A stretch of DNA of 23,011 bases, from IMG/VR virus record IMGVR_UViG_3300025030_000425, positions 1 through 23,011 of that record. One strand, given 5' to 3'. Below are positions 18,201-23,011 of this stretch, piece by piece (position 1 is the stretch's first letter; every line of letters starts with the position of its first letter). The translations under genes and the position numbers were made by a program. Origin of the DNA: a virus. Under the pieces are notes generated by a model, which saw only the letters and a list, made by a program, of their open reading frames with translations, was not told the origin of the DNA and ran no database searches.

Positions 18201-18202
18201 AT
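17498..18202 (-). CDS. Phage appendage/head-fibre-like protein (234 aa), possibly altered N-terminus
   Basis: From residue ~89 on (VKWTEAFDNLVTTAGKNDML, then DKYLAGSTYTAAWYIGLIG) it matches a widespread phage structural family. Its strands include DTMASHGGW, AAAGSKALSSA, IKGCFLNS and a C-terminal GTLFSAGLFTGGD...NGDTLNVSYTATLT, a compact beta domain seen in proteins annotated as head fibres or tail components. Residues 31-42 (AIGRYGVECVGP) look like the start of the same family, which from memory normally runs straight on into a D-G-x-V-K-W segment. Here ~46 mostly basic residues (43-88) intervene; see findings for a possible frameshift scar. The start ATG 18202 shares its A with the upstream TAA (TAATG), with GAGG about nine bases before it. 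All of it lies in the GC-rich island. The family match is good; its place in the virion is not certain. Confidence 0.75.
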   Translation of the reverse strand: MEEIRAEISHGISNQGASVGRGTQTVEQSKAIGRYGVECVGPVEEFRVRYVLLRDRILSFKQMNKVRRLLKGSSIRKMMIEFATIPMEVKWTEAFDNLVTTAGKNDMLDKYLAGSTYTAAWYIGLIGSASYTTGAAVTDTMASHGGWVEDVEYSQSARVTTAWSAAAAGSKALSSACVYSINGDGTTIKGCFLNSVSTKSGTTGTLFSAGLFTGGDKVLANGDTLNVSYTATLT

Positions 18203-18396
18203 TATGCTACCTCTTCCAGTTCAGATTCAAGAAACCATCGACGATGAGTTTCTGACACTCCGTCGTTATTGACATCCGTGGTCCATTCGAGACAATGTTC
18301 AAGACATTTCTCCTTCTTATTATATTGCACATCAACGACAATGCCTGCAACGATTGGTTGTTTCAACCTTGCTCTTTTCCCTTCTTCTAATGCCAT
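18202..18396 (-). CDS. Small phage protein, 64 aa, SH3-like barrel suspected
   Basis: 64 residues: a basic start (GKRARLKQPIVAGIVVDVQYN), a central acidic strand and an end HRRWFLESELEEV. Short proteins beginning G(D/K)RARLxQP and ending HxRWFxExxLE are, from memory, common in phage structural operons between the head-tail adaptor and appendage genes. The length and strand pattern suggest an SH3-like or Tudor-like barrel. The start ATG 18396 is behind GGAGG. It is translationally coupled to the 234-residue gene through TAATG. The function is unknown. It has AT-rich codon use, unlike its GC-rich downstream partner, so a recombination joint may lie at this boundary. Confidence 0.7.
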   Translation of the reverse strand: MALEEGKRARLKQPIVAGIVVDVQYNKKEKCLEHCLEWTTDVNNDGVSETHRRWFLESELEEVA

Positions 18397-18420
18397 AGCA
18401 TACCTCCAATTAAAATTTAA

Positions 18421-19089
18421 TTATTTAAGCATAAATCCACGAGTATAAAATGGAAGTGTTAATTCAAATGTTCTTAATGCAGCAAGAAAATTATTTTTAA
18501 ATTTAATAGTATTCGGTATTTCACCTTCTAGACCATCTTCAATATGTTCGTAAGCTTTCCAGGCAGCAAAATTCACCAACAAAGATACATGTAAATGTGA
18601 TGGAACTCCATCAGGAACATCATCATCATCTTCCATATCAACAGGCATTCTATAGTAATGTAATGTTATTGTCTCAGCGCTTGCAGGAATACCTTGATAA
18701 TATAACTTTCTTCCATGCTCAATAGCTTCAGAAATCCTACCAGTCTTATTTAGCAATGGGTACGTTTCTGCAAACTCAATAAATGAATGTGCGATATCAA
18801 TTTCACTTCCAGTAGAAGACACTACTAATTGTAAGTCACGTTGAAAATCAGTTGGCATATCTACATAAGCAACTGTAGTTGAGGTTTCTACAGTATCTAT
18901 AGTAAACAATTCAGGCAATGGTGGCGTAAGTATATTAGGTATTGGATTCTCAATGCCATCTAATAACGAAGGCATACCACCAGCAATTTCAGAAACTCCT
19001 TGATTAATAAAATCTCCCAAATAATCTTCAAAAGAATCATCATTAATAAGAAGCTCAACTTTCTCTTTTAATTCACTAAAAGTAGCCAT
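18421..19089 (-). CDS. Head-tail adaptor-like (connector) protein, 222 aa
   Basis: Begins MATFSELKEKVELLINDDSF and continues with a helical N-terminal part, then a beta-rich centre (VAYVDMPTDFQRDLQLVVSS) and a conserved-looking end: TITLHYYRMPVDMEDDDD, VPSHLHVSLLVNFAAWKAYEH, then a long helix to the C-terminus. This order (helical start, FQRxL strand, YYRxP, DxDxxPDG-type loop, alanine-rich helix) is that of phage adaptor proteins that sit under the portal and join the tail machinery in podovirus- and siphovirus-like particles. AAGGAG stands at normal spacing before ATG 19089. It lies 8 nt after the Cys-rich 79-residue gene. The adaptor assignment is from pattern memory. Confidence 0.72.
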   Translation of the reverse strand: MATFSELKEKVELLINDDSFEDYLGDFINQGVSEIAGGMPSLLDGIENPIPNILTPPLPELFTIDTVETSTTVAYVDMPTDFQRDLQLVVSSTGSEIDIAHSFIEFAETYPLLNKTGRISEAIEHGRKLYYQGIPASAETITLHYYRMPVDMEDDDDVPDGVPSHLHVSLLVNFAAWKAYEHIEDGLEGEIPNTIKFKNNFLAALRTFELTLPFYTRGFMLK

Positions 19090-19097
19090 AAAACTCC

Positions 19098-19337
19098 TTA
19101 AAGATCATCCGGTGTAATTGGAACAGTTATAAAATTTTCTTCAGGTTCTGGCCTATGTACAGGAACATTTTGCTTTTCACCTAATGGTTTCGGATCAGTA
19201 TAATGTGGATGTTTTTCTTCCCAACAAGTATCAGCACAAACAAACAATTTATCCCAAGTCATCCGACATTCAGATGCATATCTTTGGAAGCCACATTGAT
19301 CACAGATTACTAAATAATCACCAGGTTTATATGACAT
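19098..19337 (-). CDS. Small Cys-rich (zinc-ribbon-like) phage protein, 79 aa
   Basis: MSYKPGDYLVICDQCGFQRY is the start of a small protein found in many tailed-phage structural operons. Cysteines at 12, 15, 24, 34 and 38 (CxxC, then ECRMTW, then CADTC) could hold one zinc; the C-terminal half (EKHPHYTDPKP, PVHRPEPEE) is Pro/acidic-rich and extended. It probably binds another virion or assembly protein rather than acting as an enzyme. It has AAGGAG before ATG 19337, starts 12 nt after the endolysin and ends 8 nt before the adaptor gene. The gene family is recognised with good confidence; its function is unknown. Confidence 0.78.
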   Translation of the reverse strand: MSYKPGDYLVICDQCGFQRYASECRMTWDKLFVCADTCWEEKHPHYTDPKPLGEKQNVPVHRPEPEENFITVPITPDDL

Positions 19338-19349
19338 TACTTTACTCCT

Positions 19350-19826
19350 TTATGACAACCACAATCGAATTTCTTTTTCTCGTCGATTAATTAAGCCTTG
19401 AACTACTTTTCCATTATCATACTTCCATCGACGCAATTGAGTAGGAACATTATCATACTGCCCTTGATTAAGTAATCGAAGTAAAGTAGAATTTAAAAAG
19501 CCATCATCACCTACATTAAAAGTAAAACTAACTAAAGCATTAAATTGATTCTGTGTAAGTGTTATTTTAACACCACGATTTACTACTTTAACCACAGTTC
19601 GAATATCTTGTCTGCAAAGAATTAGTATTTGTTCAGCAGTTAATCCGTGCCTATATTCTATAATAGATTTACCAATTACAATCTTTCCTGATCTACGCTC
19701 AGAAAGTGTCAATAAATGTCCAATACCAATAGTTGGTTCACCACCTGAATCAAGATAAACTTGTTTATAGCTTCCCTCAACATGTTTCAAAAACTCATAA
19801 AATTTATCATCAACTTGCATGTTCAT
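19350..19826 (-). CDS. Endolysin, GH24 lysozyme (T4-lysozyme type), 158 aa
   Basis: Hydrolyses the beta-1,4 bond between N-acetylmuramic acid and N-acetylglucosamine in peptidoglycan to release progeny. The catalytic triad is visible: E17 in KHVEGSYKQ, D26 in YLDSGG and T32 in EPTIGIGH. The spacings of 9 and 6 residues are exactly those of T4 lysozyme (E11, D20, T26). The helical domain follows with LTQNQFNALVSFTFNVG and an end RRWKYDNGKVVQGLINRREKE, also typical. The start is ATG 19826, overlapping the upstream peptidase stop as ATGA with AGGAAGG seven bases before it. A longer frame from 19853 is less likely. No signal peptide or SAR segment is present, so export would need a holin, and none was clearly identified nearby. 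Confidence 0.93.
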   Translation of the reverse strand: MNMQVDDKFYEFLKHVEGSYKQVYLDSGGEPTIGIGHLLTLSERRSGKIVIGKSIIEYRHGLTAEQILILCRQDIRTVVKVVNRGVKITLTQNQFNALVSFTFNVGDDGFLNSTLLRLLNQGQYDNVPTQLRRWKYDNGKVVQGLINRREKEIRLWLS

Positions 19827-20548
19827 ATTACTGCCTTCCTGGCAAACGCACACTCACCACCGCGTTTCATGAATACTTCTGCAAAATCATCAAGGTCCAT
19901 CACCCAGTAGCCATTACGCAACAAGTTCCAATCCGGCCATGAGTTTGGACCACCAATAATGTTTTGATGCAAATTAATAAATGTTCCAGCCGTACAGTGG
20001 CCACCAACAACCTCACCACCTGGAGTACTTAGTCCGTCTACTTCACGAGGATACATCATACCCTCGGTCCATTCCAGCCCAAGAATTGCTGAACCATAAT
20101 AATCAATGCCACGAATAACTTCATCAACAGTTCTTGCTCGACAATAGGACTCAATTAAGCCTTCTTGCTTAGCAGTCTGCATCACTGCTGCAAGTGATGT
20201 GCCATAACTAATTGGCTTCGATCCAGGTCGTTCAGAGCCTGGCCACTGATCATTATCTTGACACCTGAAATAAAACTCAAGCGCCCATTCATCTCCAAGA
20301 GTTCTTATTCCAGGCTCATGTTCAAGAAAGGCTGCAAATCCAAATCCACCACAAGCACTCCAATCACCTTGATTAAGCAAAGGATCTTTGAATTTCTTTA
20401 CTCGATATTTGCTAATTAATTCTCGATATCGTAAATCAATACCTTCATCAATCGGTGAAACTGTGAGAAGATTTGGAGCAGTAGGATCAGGCTGAAAGAT
20501 AAGGCCACAACGAGGATCTTGAGTTTCACTGCCATCTTTAAGTATCAT
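19823..20548 (-). CDS. Papain-family (C1) cysteine peptidase, 241 aa
   Basis: Contains the four papain marks with correct spacing: Q60 and C66 in LLNQGDWSACGGFGFAAF (papain Q19 and C25), H184 in EVVGGHCTAG, and N202 in GPNSWPDW followed by GYWVMD, matching the NSWGxxWGxxGY block. GTSLAAVMQTAKQEGL corresponds to the family's helix after the active site. There is no signal peptide and no clear propeptide; the ~55 residues before the domain end in a basic stretch (YRVKKFKD). It overlaps its neighbours by ATGA on both sides, between a membrane-anchored coiled-coil protein and the endolysin. The context suggests action on host cell-envelope or cytoplasmic proteins at lysis, or processing of virion proteins. 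The family call is strong; the substrate is unknown. Confidence 0.85.
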   Translation of the reverse strand: MILKDGSETQDPRCGLIFQPDPTAPNLLTVSPIDEGIDLRYRELISKYRVKKFKDPLLNQGDWSACGGFGFAAFLEHEPGIRTLGDEWALEFYFRCQDNDQWPGSERPGSKPISYGTSLAAVMQTAKQEGLIESYCRARTVDEVIRGIDYYGSAILGLEWTEGMMYPREVDGLSTPGGEVVGGHCTAGTFINLHQNIIGGPNSWPDWNLLRNGYWVMDLDDFAEVFMKRGGECAFARKAVI

Positions 20549-21039
20549 GCTTGTACCTTACGAATTTCGTTAATGAGTAATGCTAAGTTACTTTCTTGAG
20601 CATCTCTTAGATCAGCGATTGATTTCTCCAGATTACCAAACCGCACTTTACTTGCAATATCTCGTTCAGTAGAAAGTTCATGGCAATTTTGCTGCATTCC
20701 CAAACAAGCTGGACGAGTAATAAACCTTGGTTCACCATCAGCTAATTTAAAGAGATTAAGAACATCTTTAATTGCAGCTCTGAGTTCAGCGATATCACTA
20801 GCATGTGCCCCCATTTCCGAATTAAGTTGTGAAATAGAAGCTCGTGCTATGTTAAGGTCGTCAAGTTTTTGAGTAAGTTCTGCAATCTTTTTGTCCTGCT
20901 CATCCACTCGTTCCTTATTTCTAGCTATTGCTTCCTTCTCTCTTTGAATTTTACTTCCCAAACTGATTAATGAAAGCCCCCATCCCACTAAAACTCCGAC
21001 CACAGCGGCAAGTGCTAGGAATCCGCTTGTCTCAACCAT
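20545..21039 (-). CDS. N-terminally membrane-anchored coiled-coil protein, possible i-spanin
   Basis: One transmembrane helix at residues ~6-27 (FLALAAVVGVLVGWGLSLIS) is followed by a charged coiled coil to ~95 (KIAELTQKLDDLNIARASIS) and a second helical end (~125-164). It lacks a cleavage site, so the body would lie outside the inner membrane. This is the design of lambda Rz-type inner-membrane spanins, which bridge to an outer-membrane lipoprotein and fuse the membranes at lysis; the length (164) is close to that of Rz. No partner lipoprotein (o-spanin) was found in the neighbourhood. An uncoupled membrane protein or holin-associated protein is the alternative. The start ATG 21039 overlaps the PLA2-like gene by 8 nt with AAAGGAG before it. 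Confidence 0.65.
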   Translation of the reverse strand: MVETSGFLALAAVVGVLVGWGLSLISLGSKIQREKEAIARNKERVDEQDKKIAELTQKLDDLNIARASISQLNSEMGAHASDIAELRAAIKDVLNLFKLADGEPRFITRPACLGMQQNCHELSTERDIASKVRFGNLEKSIADLRDAQESNLALLINEIRKVQA

Positions 21040-21589
21040 TCATTTCTCCTTTCTCGTCGGCTCTATAAAGACCATCTTCATTATCAGGTAATCTGGAAGC
21101 AAGAATTTTTGCCCAATAATTATTCCTCGCTGTAGCTAGCCTCTTCAGTCGATCTTTCACAGTAGGATTCTCCAATGGATTAACATCTTCTTTACGATTC
21201 TTAGTAAACCATGAAAAGAACAAGATTCCCATCGTACTAACTGCTGTCAAATATATCCCAGTTACCGAAGTCAACATCTTAATCTTAGGCCATACAGCAA
21301 GATCAGTAGCAAGAACTAACTCTACACAATTTAGAAAAAACCTACCATTCGCTCCCATAAATGCGCTTAGGTTTTTGGCTGAACAAGCCCACTCAACATC
21401 ATGACAAAGACCTGCTGGATTGAGATAAACCTTGCCTATCTTATCAGGCACTATTGCATCTCCCCAACCTTGACCAGCACCACAGAATGTTGGCCATGCC
21501 TCGGGAGGCAAATCATGAGGCCATAGAGATTCAAGAAAATCAGGAATAGTAAGATCAGCCCCCCAATATGAAATCTTTACAAAATTCAT
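21032..21589 (-). CDS. Phospholipase A2-like protein with C-terminal membrane anchor (185 aa)
   Basis: Residues 36-69 read CGAGQGWGDAIVPDKIG...LNPAGLCHDVEWAC. This is the CGxG calcium-loop-like start and the Cys-His-Asp dyad (C62, H63, D64) of the phage PLA2-like family, in which His-Asp activates water for cleavage of the sn-2 ester of phospholipids. A second acidic residue expected about 17-20 residues on is replaced by N81/G82 in my alignment from memory, so activity is uncertain; D96 is another candidate. One hydrophobic helix at ~105-128 precedes a basic, helical C-terminal part (KDRLKRLATARNNYW), suggesting a membrane-anchored protein. The start ATG 21589 has GGAGGAAGAA before it and overlaps the nuclease stop as ATGA; an upstream ATG at 21634 is inside the nuclease gene. 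Its position in the lysis region fits membrane disruption. Confidence 0.7.
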   Translation of the reverse strand: MNFVKISYWGADLTIPDFLESLWPHDLPPEAWPTFCGAGQGWGDAIVPDKIGKVYLNPAGLCHDVEWACSAKNLSAFMGANGRFFLNCVELVLATDLAVWPKIKMLTSVTGIYLTAVSTMGILFFSWFTKNRKEDVNPLENPTVKDRLKRLATARNNYWAKILASRLPDNEDGLYRADEKGEMNG

Positions 21590-22053
21590 TTCTTCCTCCA
21601 AACCCACGGCTGGACTGGAGCAGGACCAGCCCATAAACCTACTCTATTACCAGCAGAAATCCCTTGTAGCTTTTCCCAGGCTTGACAAAAGGACTTTCGG
21701 CAATATTGCGGATAAACCCAGGCATATCCAGCAAGCAAAAGCTGCTCTTGTACACATTGCGTTCCTATCATTACAACAGCTACTGTACGGCCATAACGAT
21801 CATAATGCTTAACATCAACAGGTGCAACATCAACAACCTTACCCTTAATCATGACTTCAACAAAATCTTTAGCAGCAAGACCGAATGATTGTTTCTTCTC
21901 AGGAGAATCAATACCATAAAGCCGTACAGTTGTTAGCCCAGTCTTGTCAACTACTTTGATTGTATCACCATCAGTAACACTTACAACTGTAGCTGGCTTA
22001 GCATAAGCAACAGAAGTAATTAATAAGAAAAATAAGATTATAATTTGATACAT
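21586..22053 (-). CDS. Exported thermonuclease (staphylococcal nuclease fold), 155 aa
   Basis: Hydrolyses DNA and RNA phosphodiesters with calcium. It starts MYQIIILFFLLITSVAYA, a signal peptide with an AYA cleavage site before KP, so the mature enzyme would be periplasmic or extracellular. The catalytic set is complete: D30 in TDGDT, R44 and E52 in TVRLYGIDSPE (nuclease R35, E43, with D49 as D40) and R89 in YDRYGRT (R87). Spacings match the Staphylococcus enzyme closely. The end (CRKSFCQAW, GLWAGPAPVQPW) is typical of the bacterial nuclease family. The start ATG 22053 follows GGGGT; a longer frame from 22092 would hide the signal peptide. It overlaps the upstream 62-residue gene by 16 nt and the PLA2-like gene by ATGA. 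Possible roles are clearing host DNA at lysis or blocking competing phage DNA. Confidence 0.9.
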   Translation of the reverse strand: MYQIIILFFLLITSVAYAKPATVVSVTDGDTIKVVDKTGLTTVRLYGIDSPEKKQSFGLAAKDFVEVMIKGKVVDVAPVDVKHYDRYGRTVAVVMIGTQCVQEQLLLAGYAWVYPQYCRKSFCQAWEKLQGISAGNRVGLWAGPAPVQPWVWRKK

Positions 22054-22226
22054 AATTTTACCCCAGTCGGTTGGTAACGAAACCGATCGCAACTCACGCC
22101 GGCTCTACCGTGATCATCAAATGAAAAGCATGGCCCAGGCTCTTTGCAATATCGATCCTTGACAAAATGCAAACCTTCATCATTTTTCTTAAACAACTGC
22201 AAACTGTCTTCCGAAATCACCCTCAT
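22038..22226 (-). CDS. Small Cys-containing protein of unknown function (62 aa)
   Basis: The start is chosen at ATG 22226 because GGAGGGAG stands just before it; the frame is open from 22319, but the extra codons run through the ribosome site and the preceding microprotein gene. Cysteines at 27, 33, 46 and 59 (RYCKEPGPCFSF, SCDRFRYQ, KLCIKL) may form a metal site or disulfides. No signal peptide, membrane segment or known motif was found. Its last 16 nt overlap the start of the exported nuclease, which suggests coupled translation. Not recognised as any named family; it is probably a real but orphan gene of the same operon. Confidence 0.6.
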   Translation of the reverse strand: MRVISEDSLQLFKKNDEGLHFVKDRYCKEPGPCFSFDDHGRAGVSCDRFRYQPTGVKLCIKL

Positions 22227-22254
22227 ATCTCCCTCCAGGAAGTAAAGACAACTT

Positions 22255-22338
22255 TCAATCACAGTCTTCGTTTGGATAATTACATATCGGACATCTTGGA
22301 CCAGTATATTTATATCCACACTGTTTACAAATTACCAT
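22255..22338 (-). CDS. Zinc-ribbon microprotein, 27 aa
   Basis: Reads MVICKQCGYKYTGPRCPIC followed by NYPNEDCD. Two CxxC knuckles (C4/C7 and C16/C19) are separated by an eight-residue loop, with Cys26 as a spare. It starts inside the end of the upstream gene: ATGGTAA joins its ATG to that gene's TAA, a 7-nt overlap. No Shine-Dalgarno is visible, so it would depend on ribosomes arriving from upstream. It ends 28 nt before the next ATG. The fold fits a minimal zinc ribbon, such as those that bind nucleic acids or partner proteins. Expression is unproven. Confidence 0.5.
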   Translation of the reverse strand: MVICKQCGYKYTGPRCPICNYPNEDCD

Positions 22339-23011
22339 TGCATCAACACTTTTTTGCTACTATTTCCATATGGAGCATGAAGATAAATTCCACCATGTGA
22401 TGTACCTCGGTCTGCATCACCTGTGCCATTAGGTAATCCATTACCTGGCTTATAAAGAAAACCATCTTTCTCTGCACGAGAATCCCTATTGCAAGTATCT
22501 TCTCTATCTCGACAATTCTTATTCGGATCTTTCACTACAAATGTAAGGCCATTTGAGAAAGTAAATTTTACTGGACCTGAACCGAGAGAATCTCCTCGCT
22601 TATTAATCCTCCAGGCTTGTCGCCCACCATTACGAACTCCATATGAATCATATTCAGCTTTATTAGTATAGTTTCCTGTCGGATTTGTAGGTGCTGCTCC
22701 ACTCTTAGCAGTACACGTCTGTCCATCAGAAGTTTTAACACTAATTTGTAGTGGACGAGAATATTGTGAATCAGAATTGGCCAGTAAATAAACCGGACAT
22801 CCTTTATAAGGTACTCCTCGCCTAGCAACTTCACCATTCACAATCACAGAAATAACTGCACTATCTTGAAGAGTACGAAGCAATACTGCTGGCTTTCCTC
22901 CATTCTGATCAGCACCCCGTTCAAAAGTTATAGGCATTGTGCATGCTTTTGTTCCATCAGGCAATGGTATAACTGGATCAGTTGGAGGTGTTACAGTTTC
23001 TCCGGGAAAAT
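22332..23011 (-). CDS. Cys-containing protein of unknown function, 5' end outside window
   Basis: 226 residues are visible and the frame is open to the right edge, so the N-terminus lies beyond the window. The visible part starts with a Pro/Thr-rich linker (FPGETVTPPTDPVIPLP), then a beta-rich domain (PAVLLRTLQDSAVISVIVNG, GCPVYLLANSD, PLQISVKTSDG), a Gly/Asn-rich section and an end GGIYLHAPYGNSSKKVLMQW. Four separate cysteine sites (KACT, KGCP, QTCT, NCRDREDTC) suggest an extracytoplasmic protein with disulfides. The linker and beta content would suit a virion-surface or exported protein. No family was recognised. Its last codons overlap the zinc-ribbon microprotein. Confidence 0.65.
   Translation of the reverse strand, partial: FPGETVTPPTDPVIPLPDGTKACTMPITFERGADQNGGKPAVLLRTLQDSAVISVIVNGEVARRGVPYKGCPVYLLANSDSQYSRPLQISVKTSDGQTCTAKSGAAPTNPTGNYTNKAEYDSYGVRNGGRQAWRINKRGDSLGSGPVKFTFSNGLTFVVKDPNKNCRDREDTCNRDSRAEKDGFLYKPGNGLPNGTGDADRGTSHGGIYLHAPYGNSSKKVLMQW

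Noticed and set aside
19826-19853. Longer endolysin start with a Cys-rich nine-residue lead (MCVCQEGSN) as a lipoprotein-like signal
   Set aside because: The lead lacks a hydrophobic segment and a ribosome site. The inner ATG has AGGAAGG at the right spacing and overlaps the upstream stop as ATGA.
22226-22319. N-terminal extension of the 62-residue protein to ATG 22319
   Set aside because: The extension overlaps the zinc-ribbon frame and runs over the strong GGAGGGAG that fits ATG 22226; it shows no domain.
1-23011. CRISPR arrays and tRNA genes
   Set aside because: No regularly spaced identical direct repeats of 25-40 bases and no cloverleaf with a TTCGA loop were seen by eye on either strand; almost all the DNA is coding.

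Overview
The window is part of the genome of a tailed bacteriophage (or a prophage). It is mostly AT-rich. Two genes lie on the + strand at the left end. A 21.8-kb block on the - strand encodes virion structure, host lysis and DNA entry. Several features point to a phage: a ThyX thymidylate synthase of the type phages often carry, a GH24 endolysin with an intact catalytic triad, a head-tail adaptor-type protein, repeat-rich tail/head appendage proteins, and a 2170-residue polyvalent protein with a zincin motif that looks like a virion protein ejected into the host. The lysozyme and the membrane-anchored coiled-coil protein suggest a Gram-negative host, but nothing identifies the host species. 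No terminase, portal, capsid or integrase gene is visible here.

Layout. 2-502 (+): ThyX, cut by the left edge. 599-1195 (+): a winged-helix-like DNA-binding protein of unknown role; its TTG start lies in a tandem pair of 18-bp palindromes set 33 bp apart. 1201-1234: a bidirectional terminator between the converging transcription units. Everything from 1243 to the right edge is read on the - strand and looks like one long operon: gaps are at most 36 nt and many start/stop codons overlap as ATGA.

In the direction of transcription (right to left) the operon encodes: an unknown Cys-containing protein cut by the right edge; a 27-residue zinc-ribbon microprotein; a 62-residue Cys-containing protein; an exported staphylococcal-type nuclease; a phospholipase A2-like protein with a membrane anchor; an N-anchored coiled-coil protein (possible i-spanin); a papain-family cysteine peptidase; a GH24 endolysin; a small Cys-rich phage protein; a head-tail adaptor-like protein; a 64-residue protein; a 234-residue appendage protein; a 1181-residue multidomain fibre-like protein; a BppU-N-like beta-sandwich protein; a propeller-like structural protein; a long coiled-coil protein; a second propeller-like protein; a 358-residue disordered protein; and the giant polyvalent/ejection protein.

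Two regions stand out. The first is 19.35-22.3 kb, where four enzymes aimed at DNA, lipid, protein and peptidoglycan are encoded in a row with coupled translation. The second is a GC-rich island at about 15.83-18.2 kb, covering the 234-residue gene and the first ~550 codons of the 1181-residue gene. It looks like a recently acquired host-recognition module, and it may carry a frameshift scar inside the 234-residue protein.
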